From Trametopsis cervina (Eukaryota; Basidiomycota; Agaricomycetes; Polyporales; Irpicaceae): a DNA stretch of 64,000 bases. The translations under genes were made by a program, and so were the position numbers. Shown piece by piece: positions 34,189-45,976 of this stretch (positions within the stretch are counted from its first letter, which is position 1; each line of letters starts with the position of its first letter). The notes beneath the pieces are model-generated. The model was not told where the DNA came from, did no database searches, and saw only the letters and a program-made list of their open reading frames with translations. The stretch is from NCBI GenBank assembly GCA_022385755.1, contig MU278351.1, forward strand, positions 932,638 through 996,637, written 5' to 3'.

Positions 34189-36280
34189 ATGGATCCTTCG
34201 ATGTCTATGTCGCCAATGGCGGGAGCAGGTCTCAACGCCAATAATACAATTGGCGCGCTGCTTCTCGGTGGCCTAGTTGCCGCCATGTAAGCCTTTACTT
34301 ATCATAAACCTGGAGTTCGCCCGCTAAGCATACTCTCTCGGTGCAGTCTATATGGGATAACATCAATGCAAACGGCCGTGTTTTACCAGCAGGCACATGC
34401 AGATAACTGGATGATCAAGCTCGGGGTGAGTCTGAGAACGTTGGCCTACTCGTTCAATGATCTAACCAAACGTCTTCTATAGGTTCCCGTACTTTGGTGC
34501 GGCTGTTTCTCCCTCGTATCAAACTACAGAGGATAACAATCGTTACAGGTGTCTGAGCACCATGGATATAGGATTGATCGCCCACTTTTTGTACTTTTAC
34601 CTAATCAACAACTTCGGCAACTTCGGGGCAGAAGCTGTAGGAGCACCCCTCTTGTAAGCGTTGAGATGTTCACTCAGCTCGCACTCGCTGACTGACTATC
34701 ATCATGCAGGAGTGTGGCGGTACGTTTATTTCTCGTTGACTCACAGGCTTACGCAGTATACTGACCCAAGCATCCAGCTGCATTTCCCAATAATGGTCGG
34801 TGGTTCTCGCGATACAACGTGAAGAGTTCATTTTTCATACTGATACATATGCAAACAGCAGTTGACCCAGATCATAGTCCGAGTGTGGGTCACCAGACTT
34901 GAGATCGTACTGCACGACGCTTACACAGTCAAATTGCAGGTTATTCGCAGCGCGAATTCGCAAACGTACGTTCATGAAACGAGCCTTCAGCATCGGGTTC
35001 TGATTGCCCTGCGCTTGTAGTGAGCCATAGTAGCTGGCCCGTGGTGTTGTTCATCGTGAGTGACTCATCCGGTATGTTCAAGGCTCCACACTTATTCCTC
35101 CTGCACAGTATGCTCTGTCCCTAGCAGATCTAGGTACGCTCGAGTTGGTTCTCCCTTGCAGCGTTCTCAACAATGCGGTTTAATACATAACAGCGGTCAT
35201 GATTTGTGCGTCTCTTCATTCACTCTCATGATCGAAGTCGTTTATAAAGTGCTATCGTAGTCCTTTCGGTGGAATCGTACGTTTCCCGATGATGGCGTTC
35301 TTCCGACATTTCTGAAACAGTTCACTTGCAGGAGACACGAAAACTTTGCCGGCCTCAGCAGCGATAAATTATTCAAGGTGCGTGTTGATCGTAATCTCAT
35401 GCTGTATTCAATGATGCAAATAGTGCTGGCTCGTGTAAGACTCTGGTGTGCGTTGATTTCGGGATGAGTTTTGCTGGAGACGCTCTCGTTGCCATATATC
35501 TGTGTTACATACTTCAGCGCTCTCGAGTTGGGTTCGGCAAGTGAGTACACCGTTGAGCCTTGTGTTAACCATTTCATAACAACTCCCCCCTGATCTTAGC
35601 ACGGAATCTATGCTCAAGACCTTAGCTGCTTATATCATCACTACAGGTAGGACCCTCTTTGACAGTGATTTACACAAGGATTTTCGCTAACTGCAACTCA
35701 TATTCCAGGTCTTCTCACTACGTAAGCTCACACCCTTTCTTCGTTATAGAGTCATCCAACTCACTGTTCCGCGCACCAGTATTGTGCAGAGTGTTGCACT
35801 GATTCTTGTAAGCTCATTGTCCAGATATCTCCTGTAGGAGACAACATGTCAATCTGACTCGTGCATTCAGTTCGTATCATTACCCAAGAGCTTCGTATAT
35901 TTCCCAGTGTTCACGCAAGTGAGCAAATGTACGTCGTTGTTCAGATTCGATCCTAAATCCTCGCTGACTTGGATCGAATGCTAGTGTATGTCAACGCATA
36001 TCTCGCTATGTAAGCTTGTGCTCTTATCACGCTGGTACGATGCACGAAATGACCTGTTATCTCAACCAGGCTCAACGACCGGGATCGCATTCGCGAGAAA
36101 GGACGGGCCGTCTCTATTAACCTATCTCGTTTCTCGAATAATGGGAGGGAGGAAGCCAGTGGGCAGGCCGAAAAGCTTTCTGTGACACGTACAGAAGGCG
36201 TACGATTTTCGAAGACCCCTCTTGCAGTGCACAGCGAAGGGAGTGCAGGACATAGTTTCGATGGGGATCTCGCAGTATAG
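34189..36280 (+). CDS. DUF6534-type multi-pass membrane protein, second copy
   Basis: The ATG at 34189 gives MDPSMSMSPMAGAGLNANNT, then helix IGALLLGGLVAAI. Exon 1 (34189-34286) joins exon 2 (34347-34425) to read LYGITSMQTAVFYQQAHADN. Later exons code VPVLWCLSTMDIGLIAHFLY with FYLINNFGNFG, a short RVW-containing exon, SLPKSFVYFPVFTQVSK, LYVNAYLAMLNDRDRIREKG, and a polar tail ending at a TAG at 36278-36280. The order (GALL helix, DxG/HxLY helix, RVW, SKLYVNxxLAxLN) is that of the basidiomycete DUF6534 family. Exons between about 34720 and 35850 are small and only partly resolved. Function unknown; paralogue of 3129-5147. Confidence 0.72.
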
Positions 36281-36980
36281 CCTGCTTAGTGTTCGGGCAG
36301 GTGAGCGACATGAGATAGTAGCAAACAAACCTGTGCGTTCAGCGCCCGCTATGATATCGATGTGTCGAATAGGGTAACGACTGCTAGACAGATGTAGACA
36401 TTTAACTCGAAACTCCAGCGGACGTTGACCGCAACATCATGTACTCTGCCGCGAATACAAGCCGCATGTCTAAGTCCACCCTAGTATTGTGTTAGAATCA
36501 GCGGGATGGCGATGGTAACAGGTGACCTGATCCACTCTCGATGCAAGCTCGATGAACGAATGACCCAACCTATCGATGGTATTTCTGAAGACTGGAAATT
36601 TCAGCTTCGATACTAGTACAACAAAAAAGGAACGACGGCGATTTCCGGCATAGATACGTTGAAATAGAGCATAAGGTAGAGCACAGAATATACGGGAGCC
36701 AAGAGAGAGTTCAGCAAGCATCCCGTGTGTTACCAAGGGATGGAAAGAAGATGGCTTTTCTTCGCTGTGTGGAGGATAGGAAGACCAAGCACTTGGCGGA
36801 GGAGAGGCATTTATAGAGCAACAGTGAATGTCAATGCGCACTGCGCTTCACAGGTTTATGATGAAGGAATTAACTTTTTGCCCACTTTCGCCACAGAGAG
36901 AAAAACTAGAGCAAGAAATCGAGAGGCCAGCATAGAGGATATCAAGAGGGAGAGATAAGCGATGGTCAGCTAACATGTGC
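36281..36980. other. Intergenic, no gene recognised
   Basis: This 700 bp stretch lies between the DUF6534 gene (+) and the NDK-like gene (-), which converge. Short open frames on both strands have no family-like sequence. Confidence 0.45.
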
Positions 36981-38668
36981 TTAAGCGCGGATGGGCTTGG
37001 GGGTTTGCGCAGAGATCGCCTTCTTGGAAGGGGCTGCAGTCTTTACGGTGTTGCTCGCTCCAGCCAACGCCATCTTCGCAGCGCGTAACAGCGCGCTCTT
37101 GTTCGTACGAGGAGCGATAGTCGGGGGCGCTTGTGCGATGCTAGCCCGAGGCTTTGCCTTCGCGGCTGGCGACTCCACACCATTCGAAGCCACCGCCGGT
37201 TTGTTAACGGCGGACGACGCGCTAAGGGGTTTGGCGGCGCTAGAGGGCGGACGTGATGTCAATCTACCGTTGCTGCCTCTGACAGATGTAGCGGACGCGG
37301 GGCGAGGGATGACCGGTCGTTGAGTACCTGGCAGATCCAGAGACGTTCGAGAAGACGAACGAGAAATAGTGGGAGGCGAACGGACTTCATGAATCATCAA
37401 TAAATTGGTGGGTCTGCAAAGATGTGGATATGGTACTCACAGCTGAAAGATGAAGGTGGTGCGGTTTCTTTTGTAACACGGAGTTCGGCACTGCGGTTAG
37501 ACCTTGGAGCGACTGTGGGAGGCTTGGTGCTTTGCACGGAGATAGTTTCGCGCCTCTTGTGCCCAGGTACCCCATTGAACGTGTCCGCAGAAGGAGTAAG
37601 TGCTAGGGAGGCACGTCTGTCGACCTTGCTCGGCACCGGCTGGCCCAGTCTGAGCGCTGCAGCCCGTGTCATTCGAGGTGCGACGACAGGGGGTGCTGTG
37701 GATGCGACCGGAATAGGCTCCGCACGTTTGTGTCCGGGAACACCAGCGAAAGTCTTAGCGTGCGATTCTGCGGTTGCAGGGAACCTCTTTGGGGCAACGT
37801 CGACTATGCCAGCGCGGAGGGAGGCGGCACGGGACATACGAGGGACAATATCTGGGTTGACGTGTGTGACAGGCAGCGGGCGTGCTCGGAATTTCACCTT
37901 ATCACTGCCACTACCGCTGTTCTTGCCACTGTGCGCAGACGACCTCGACTTCTCAGAGTCCGTCCTGTGGCGTGTCTCTTCACCATTGGTGTACGAAGCA
38001 AATGGATCGGGCGCGTTGACGTCCGGCAGGTCGGTGGAAGCAAAGGGAGGAGAAGATGCAAAGATAGACTGAATCTGAATTTCTGCAGTTTCTGCATCTG
38101 GAGCTCCCATGACTGCGTTTTTCTCCTTGGAGATACCGTACAATGCGCGAAGAGAGTTCGATGTTTCTTCTCTGGCAATTTCGGGGTCGGCATCGCCCAT
38201 GAGTGTGCTCCAGACCTCGACAGCCCTACGCCGCTCCAGTACATATACCCAAACGGGACCCCTATAGAACAGGGGAGTGAATGCCAGCAGGCAGTTTGTC
38301 AGAAGGGGGCAGGAGATCGCATGTATGACAGGGTTCACGTACTCTGCAAAGCAAGCGTATTCGTCTCCGAATAACTCGAGCAATGTGTCTGGATCGGTCT
38401 CCACATCGAATTCCATTTGTCGTTCTTTGACAATCTAATCGAGGCCGCATGTTAACCTCGTGTGGAAGGCTCAGTGAGAAGTATAACGTACTTCGAAGCC
38501 AGCCTCCGATATCCTCTGTTCTATGTCGAACCGATGGTCCAGGGCGTGTGACTTGATAATAGAGACAGTGCGCGACAGCTTTGCACCTGGACTGCTCGGG
38601 CTCCTTGGGCTCGCATGACTCTCGGTCGGGAGCTCGAGATGTAAATGAGAAGATGAAGGGGACGACAT
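36981..38668 (-). CDS. NDK-domain protein without catalytic His, repetitive tail
   Basis: Four exons (38668-38492, 38434-38343, 38261-37441, 37384-36981) give 497 residues. Residues about 30-165 follow the nucleoside diphosphate kinase fold: VSIIKSHALDHRFDIEQRI (IKPDA-type strand), SEAGFEIV, GPVWVYVLERRRAVEVW and LMGDADPEIAR. Where active enzymes have NxxHGSDS the sequence reads NAVMGAPDAE, so the phospho-accepting His is Met. The tail (about 200-497) is Ser/Arg/Pro/Ala-rich with four copies of a PPxVAPRxxRxAxLR motif and two of GVPGHKR. Intron 2 removes 81 nt with donor GTACGTG; if it stayed unspliced the frame would remain open. Probably a scaffold or regulator, not an enzyme. Confidence 0.8.
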
Positions 38669-39302
38669 TGCCAGCACTGTGTTTGATAAGGGTTGTGAGG
38701 TTAGATAAAGTAGAAGTGAGCGGGCGCAATGGATAGCAGAATAAAGATTAAGCAGAAATGAAGGAAATATGAACGGTCGTAGACCTGCACAGAGGGATTG
38801 GACCAATATTCAAGTTGGATGGATGAAGGCAACGCTGCAGCAGTTGAGCCATCTCCGAGTGTTCAAGCATGAAGGACCTTGGACACCGCGCGGACATGTA
38901 GAACAACGTTGTAGAAGCCAGATTTCAATAAAGTCGAGAGAGTTTGATACCACCCTGGAGTTCTCAGCGTGCACAGTCTACCATAATTGAAAATAACCTG
39001 CACCATTATCATGACATGGGAGAAGCAGTCGAAACGGCAAGGTCGAAATCAGGCATAACTTTGGGGTCTTCGAATTCACAACAGAGTTAGGCGCGTGTGT
39101 AACTACGCCAACTACCGTAGCGGCGTCCAAAACTTGAAGGTGGATCGCACAAGGTCCACAATAGCTGTACTTGCACGAAGGACTCCGATACGGAAAAGTG
39201 ACATTGAGATCACTTAATTACGCCGTTGGTCATACTCGTACAAAATACAACTACAAAGGACAAGCACGAGAATGTTTCGTCAATAAGTCAGGACGTGGAT
39301 GG
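38669..39302. promoter_or_regulatory. Upstream region of NDK-like gene
   Basis: This 634 bp stretch holds the promoter of the NDK-like gene and the 3' side of the caspase-domain gene, both minus strand. No gene is recognised. Confidence 0.4.
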
Positions 39303-41547
39303 TTAGCCCGTGAGTTCAATCGGGATGGTAATGCAACACCACAGCTTTCCTGGCGGTGGTAAGACCACTAGTCCCCCTTTCCGACTTGTTCCCGATATGT
39401 CGTAGTCTTCTTCAGGCTCGGTGGTGGTGCTGGGAAAGGGTGAAGCCTGCTCCATGAAAGAAAGGTCTACCCTCTGCGTAGTAAGGAAGACTTTCGCGAA
39501 AGCAAAATCCGATTTCGGTCCGCTACGCTTGAAGGCCAACGGAGCAGAACCACCAGACCCGTAGCCGAGTGTGAGAGCTTTGTCGAAGGATAAACAGGGG
39601 TCAACCCGACCACCGCTTACTCCACTGTTAGGAGAATAGAACGATGCTGAAATACAATATCAGTACGCCTCTGTTTTCATGTGGAAAAGAAACTCACAGA
39701 TACTGAAATCACTATCAAAGATAAACGCATAAGCGTAGAGACCTACTCTGGAGCTAGTTTTGATTTCGAGACCAAATGGAGTACCCTCAGCATCCGCAGT
39801 GATACTGACTCCACGGGTTGGGTCGAGAAGGCCAGAACCGATAGTCTCATACGCATTGCGTAGATCATCGCCATACGTATCCGTCAGCTGCAGGGAATAA
39901 AACTCGGCAGTGCATTTCGACCGCAGACCGTCTTGTGTGGGCGTCCGCCGGAGATGCCAGCAGTAGTGAGCGGCGGAGTAGATTATCTGAAGCACGGCGT
40001 CCGACCGTACGTTCGCTGTATATGGCAGGTCGAACGTATGGTCCGTTCCTGGTCTCTGCAGCGCAAAGTTGGCTTGATTGTCCCGAACATCGATAATGAG
40101 ATCTGCGTTCGACCGTATAGGCGTGATGGTTATCCAGGAACTTTGTGCGATAGTCGACTGTACTCTGCGCAGTCTCTGCTCGTGATCGATGAGATAAATG
40201 TTGAGCAACTGTGATCCGCTTGGTTGACTCTGGGAAACAAAACAATTGTGCCAATCAAGACGAGGCGACACCGGCGAGGATGCAATTGCAATTGCAATTG
40301 GTTTAACGACGGAGCTGAAAGGGAGAGCCTGAATAACCTCGACTGTGGTACCTTGATTTGAGGGGACCTTCGAGCGGTCGAAAATGGTGAACTTGGCGCC
40401 AGCAACGATACCCTGGGCTTCTCCAGCGTCCAACACCCACTGTTTTTGTTTCTCTTCTATGTTGCATACAAACGGCGCATGGGCAGCAGGCCTACTGTCA
40501 AATAACAAACGTCCCTGGTTACGCCCTTCACATTGAGGATTTTGTCTATGCACTCATACATCAAGACAGCTCCATCGCAGAGTAGACTGAAAACTCACTT
40601 TGGCCTGGTATCTGATAGCATCCCAATGAGCGTGGAATATGTGAAAGACTGAACTCCAGAACGGAGCAGGGAGATGAGGGCCTTGGTAAACACCCCTCTA
40701 TTTTCTATCTCGAAAGCCTTCTCTCCTGACCCGCATGCTGTCAACAACACATGAGAGCTTAATCCCATGGTCTTCCATGTTTGATCAGACCACAACGTCC
40801 GCGATGGTTGATCTGGACGATGAGCGACGATGTCTTTGTCGAGTTCTGGAGGTGTGTAAACATCGAGCTCAAGGCCACGGCTTCGTGCATTAGGAGGTAC
40901 GTGTGGGGTTTGTAAGTCGCGTGTTGCGGACCCAGAGTGACAGCAATCAAGTATGACCGTCTATGATAGACATTACTGGACAGAAGAGGACGGAGTAGGA
41001 AATGACGTACGATGTTGTTGCCTTTGGCTGCCGAAATCTTGTTTAAAAGCGCGCCGAACGTGCGATCTGGAATTCCATACACGTCTGTGGTATTGCTTAT
41101 CGAGCGGACGCCTGGTTCTCTGAGCAGACGTCCACTGAAGTCGTGCGGCACGAGCAGCTGGATAATTTCGTTGGCATTGGACCATTCCTGTGGGGCTTTG
41201 CTAGTGGCACCATGGCCGGCGTAGTAAATGAGTATGGGATCATTCCTTTTGATGTCGTCGTTCGCCGCGAACCCTTCGAGTGTCTGAATTATCTTCTCCC
41301 TAGTTGCTTGATGATTACGCAAATTCGTGATGTTCGCCAGGGGAACTCCGAGGACTTGTACGAGTAGATCATGAACAGCGTCCGCATCCGCGACTGCCCC
41401 TGAAAGATCGGGTGCTACCGCAATTTGGGGTGACAGCTCCGAAGGGACGTTATTCTCCCGCTTGCCTATTGCATTGCAGGCGTATGCATTGATTCCGATA
41501 ATTACCGCATGCATTGATGGAAAGGTTCTATAGGAGAGATTAGACAT
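39303..41547 (-). CDS. C14 caspase-domain protein, catalytic dyad intact
   Basis: Four exons (41547-41011, 40960-40599, 40545-39698, 39646-39303) give 696 residues from the first in-frame ATG. The N-terminal peptidase C14 domain has MHAVIIGINAY, SGAVADADAVHDLL, ILIYYAGHGA (catalytic His) and VILDCCHSGS (catalytic Cys), then VLLTACGSGEKA and NPQCEGRNQGRLLF. The C-terminal half is an accessory region (LDAGEAQGI, AHYCWHLRR, FDSDFSIC, LTLGYGSGGSAP, VFLTTQRVDLS) shared by all four members of this cluster. Mushroom genomes carry many such metacaspase-like genes; physiological role unknown. The frame is open for 110 codons upstream of the ATG (Thr/Pro/Glu-rich, no Met), so an upstream first exon is possible. 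Confidence 0.85.
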
Positions 41548-41970
41548 GCGCGTTCCTTCTGGGGAGGGACGCGGAAGAGCTGGCCTTTTCTCTGGTGTAT
41601 CGATCGGCTCGATATCTTTATTCTCAATCTGGGTGCCCTCGGCGATCGTGTGTGTCGGTTCCGTCGCATGCTCTTCTGCCGCAATCTGTGTGGGTGGCAC
41701 CTCCACAGGAGTGTGTGTAGGTCTCGTATATGTTGTGGGGGTGGCTTCCGTAGTGACGGAATGTGCCTCCACAGGCCGAATATCCTTCGCAGCGACGTGT
41801 GAGGGGACGGCATGTGAATGTTCTGAGTTTGTATGTGATACTTGGGCAGGAACACGCCGGCGGGTGGTAGATGCTGCCGAGCTGAGGCTTGTGTTTACTC
41901 CGATTGCGTGAGGGCGTTTGCTACAGAGCTTGTAAATAATTAATCACAGAAACGTAAGATAGTCACACTC
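41548..41970. other. Spacer with open Thr/Pro/Glu-rich frame upstream of caspase gene
   Basis: Between the called ATG at 41547 and the stop of the next gene at 41971. The frame of the downstream gene stays open to an in-frame TGA near 41955 and codes a Thr/Pro/His/Glu-rich stretch without Met. It may be 5' exon sequence of the catalytic caspase gene or simply biased DNA. Confidence 0.4.
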
Positions 41971-43285
41971 TTACCCTTGTACCCGTACGGGCAAGGTGAT
42001 CACATCCCACGAGGTCCGCTGATCATAGATATCTCTCTTCGGCACAACGCGAGCCTCTATATCTTGATGCAGCCTCGTCGCATTTGGGAGTAGATGTTGC
42101 TTCTTGACAGACGCAGCACGAGCGGAAGGGAAAGGTGAAGGCTGTGTGATGAATGAGAGGTCGATATGTTCTGTGGATACGAATATCTTCACGAAGCAGA
42201 CGTTATCTTGAAGACGATCGGGTACTGAGAACACAAACGGTGACGACCCGCGTGAGCCAATTGAGAGTTTCGAGTGCCCGTTTACTTGCAATCGTTCAAC
42301 TTCGCGACCATGGAAGGCTCCAGGAAGATTGCACGCATCTAGAGTTCTGAGCGTCTAGTGTGAACGCAATGGAGTATGGAGTGAGGACTCACTTATGCTC
42401 AGGTCACTATCGAACAACAATACGGTAACATGAAGAGACACGTTTGATTTGTTGTTGAGATGGAGAATATACTCTGTATCAGGTTTGACGTCGATCGCAG
42501 CCTCGTCGTCCCGAAGTGGAGGCAAAATACGATCCAGCTTGTTTGTTTCAACAAGAGTAGCATCGAGCCCGTTCCGAAGGATAGGTTCAGGAGGTTCTCT
42601 ACTAAGGTGCCAACGGAAATGCGCCATCGAGCGGACAGCCTGAGAGAGCTGCTCGAGGACGAAGTCGATCGCATAGGGGATGTGAAAGGGCTGGATCGCT
42701 GAGCGTATACTGAGGCGTGGTAAGGTAAAAGTAACCTGTGTGTTGAAGCCGTTTTGACGCGTATCACCATGTAGCAGAATGTCGGCGTAAACTTCGTGCG
42801 TAGGGTACAGAGAGCCTGAGAATCCTTGCTTGCACAGACGAATGGTCTCGTAATTGTTGCCGGAGAAGCAAAGCCCAAGCATGTGTCCAGCCCCACGGCT
42901 CGTTTGAACAGCTCGAGCGACACGCGGGAGCACCACAACAGGACTACCGTAGGAGTCATAAGGAGTTAGAATCGTCGAGAATGGGTTGACTTGAGAGGCC
43001 ACCATTTCGGTATCCCCACCTTTGGCGGCGTGTGGATCTGATAGGATGAACCTTGAGGACATCGTGACGCCATGCGCAGAACCTGCAGAGAGAGTATATA
43101 TCCTTCCATCAGTCTGCGTAGCTGCAAATGTGGCAAGTGGCAAAGAGTCTGCGCTATTAGAGAGATGGTGGTTCATATGAAAGCCACTGTGGAGAGACGT
43201 CATCTGGCTAGAATAAAACGGTATCAGTGCAACTACGCCCGCCACAATGGTCATTTACTCACATCGTACTCCGAGATAGATCCAT
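41971..43285 (-). CDS. C14-cluster protein lacking the peptidase domain
   Basis: Three exons (43285-43263, 43207-42393, 42338-41971) give 401 residues. The whole protein matches the C-terminal accessory half of the neighbouring caspase proteins: SAGSAHGV, MAHFRWHLSRE, LLFDSDLSI, KLSIGSRGSSPFVF, VKIFVSTEHIDLSF and a C-terminal WDVITLPVRV. No GHG or DCC motif is present, and the start MDLSRST is short. Either a lineage-specific domain-only protein or a gene whose 5' peptidase exons were lost; the 2.7 kb upstream shows no peptidase motif. Orientation and spacing (about 0.4 kb) suggest tandem origin with 39303-41547. Confidence 0.75.
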
Positions 43286-45976
43286 GCAGCCGGGATCAGG
43301 TTGTGTTGTTGAACTCGCTCGCTACCTGCCACACAAAGCTGGCCAAGATGCGGAGTTGAAAGCGGATGGGTGCTTTTTTCAGACGAGCATTGCAGAGCCT
43401 TTATGTAGGGGAGATAAGATCACTTGCGGATAGGCCCTGAGTGCGGAAACAGCAACGTAAGCAGGGCAAATTCGAATGACGCGCATACCCACCGTGATGT
43501 AGTTGTTACTGTTGGCTCTTTGCTGTTATATTCCAAGATCTGTAAGCCGTCTTCATTCTGTCACGAGTCCCAGCCACAGAGGATGATCAACGCGTATACT
43601 CTTTCGACTGAGCAGACCATATGTGGCTATAGTATTAGAACGCCCAAGATTAAATTCAAGACGTTACTATCTGCACACCAGCCAAAGATTGGTGCGCTGT
43701 ATAGGGTTCAACGAAATAGGCATGCAGTGCATTCCGTACAGGATCTGGCAGTTGGCGCCCTAATCACTGGGAATTCTGTCGAACGCTGATGACTAGCGAT
43801 ATGTGTGCATGGGGTGGTTTGATAGGTCCCACAGTCTTGCGTGTGAAATTCATGCCCATGCCGTCGACGTCCTGAAGAAAGGAACCGCAGGAACTACGCC
43901 TGCCAGACTTGGCGAGTGAAAAGCATGCCCACCCGACGTGGACTCATGTCTGCGGCAACGATGACAGGCGAGAGTTAACAGGCTGCAGTAATAGATGAGC
44001 ATAAATTTAGAAAGAGTTCACTCACGTTATCTCAGACAACAAATGGCCCTGCAGCTGCACCACACGACCCTTGATGTGCGTGGAAGTCATCTCCGTGTAT
44101 TGTGTTAGTCTCATAGGCGCACAGTAAATCTATGAAGGTGCCACCAGACACGCGGCAAGAAGTCTTAGTCATTAACTGGCATGCAAGCTGCTGCATGTTC
44201 CAAATTGTATGCTGTAGCCTATACAATGGGCTCGGGATCTCTGGGAGGCAACTGGGCCTATAGCGGGAGTCTACAGCGCACAAATTAGAGGCATGTAAGT
44301 TACCAGGCCAGCTATCATAACACTTACCGATGCTCTGTCGCCGCAGGACGTGTTCATATCGTGACTCCGTGTGTGGAGGTAGTCATGTCAGGCGACACGG
44401 ACCGTTATATAGCTGGCCACAGCCTGACGACCATTGCATTGGGAAATCAACGGTCAACGGCAGTAGTCTCCCCGAGGCAGAGTTGACGCCTTCAACTTTC
44501 GTGCCTCAAGATCATTTGTCTAAACGGCAGCTCATTGTGGAATATCGTAAGCCCTGATACGCGCGCAAGATGCCCTAATCTGCCCTTGAATATGTCGTCG
44601 TGTAGCACGCTACTGTCACGTTGAGTCTGAGGAAGTTCAATCGAATTGGAAGGCGCAAGTTGTACCTCCAATTCGGTAGGCGGATCACGTGGTGGCTCGT
44701 TGAAAGCCAATCGACGTTGTATCGGTCATTTTCACTGCATCTTCCCAACCATGCCGTCTACCCTTCGGTATTCACGGCTTGGGTGCGGTCTATAGCATGG
44801 GGAATGTCCAGTGATTGTCCGCGAACAACGAGAAGTACAAGTTACGCCATGCAGACCACCCTGTCATGAACCATGTTTCAGTCAGGATCTGGAAATTATG
44901 ATCATAGGTTCGTTTCCCTTGCAGCCATGCAAGGACCCCGCGTACGACTGAGCATCCTTGTCAGATACATGCCAATGTCTTTACCCTGTTATACTGTTTG
45001 GAAGTTTGCAGTAATTCGATGGAAGAAAATCGCAGAGATGTGAGTAAGGAATAAAGGGTGTTGGCAAGCGAGAAATCAGAGGCGAGTCTGTCCTCGTCAT
45101 ACCAACGTACAATAATCGTTCCCAGACTTCCTCAGCAACAACAACGAGTACTACACAATAGAGTAATGTCCGGCAGCCGCTGAATGGCTCCGGAAATTTA
45201 TAAGCAGTGCAACTATCACTTGATAAAGAACTATACCAGTTCTAGGGGGCTGGAGTACGGCTGACATCGATTTGCAACCTGGAAAAGAGAGGTACGGCAT
45301 AGTTTCATGAGGGAGACGATCCGCGTAATTGACTCTCCCTGGTTATTAAAAAGACTGCTGCTCTTTGTAGTTGCTCCATGACGGCCTGTGACCTCGCACT
45401 AATAATATGAAAGAAATGAGGCAAATGCAAGGTCATCTCGCTTCAGGCCGTCGCTAAAGCAATGCGGCTGTCGGGCAATTCTAAATGACCCTCTTTCCAA
45501 GTAGAAAAAGAAGGATATCGCCCCCGCGGGTACAAAACGAAGAGGTGTGCACATACACCAGTTCAAAAACGTCCACAAGGCGAACTCTCTGGTAGACTTC
45601 TCTTGCAAAAAGCTCTCAGCTTGCCCTCTTACTATGTCCCCCAGGTGCACAAAGCGATTTCTACACTACAGCTGTCGTAGGAAAATTACGTGGCGCTTCG
45701 GCAGTCATCAAGCAGAATGACCAATGTCAAGGAATTTCTAACAAAAATATTTGACATTTTTACACGTGTACTTCCCAGGTCTGTTTTTGTGCCACTCACG
45801 ACCAAAGCTTGTTAATCGTGCTGGCAGGTACGGCTTGCAGGCACTGTATAGCTGGTAAGTACGGTTATATGCCCATGAGCTTCTATCCTCATATTCTGAC
45901 AGGGTTAGGAGACCTTGGAGGGCGTTCTTTCGAGGGTAAGTTTCACCGAGTAGCCTTCTGCACGTAGAGATTTCAT
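43286..45976. other. Unassigned stretch between caspase-family genes (2.7 kb)
   Basis: No intact gene. Minus-strand frames at 44032-44283 (contains SCRVSGGTFIDLLCAYE) and 44492-44710 were compared with caspase domains; the first has a faint likeness to the GRGVFTxALL region but is not enough to call. It probably holds decayed relatives or promoters of the two divergent neighbours. Confidence 0.35.

Noticed and set aside
44032..44283. Possible peptidase-domain remnant upstream of the accessory-only caspase gene
   Set aside because: The GGTFIDLLCAYE stretch is only faintly like GRGVFTxALL; no GHG or DCC motif nearby.
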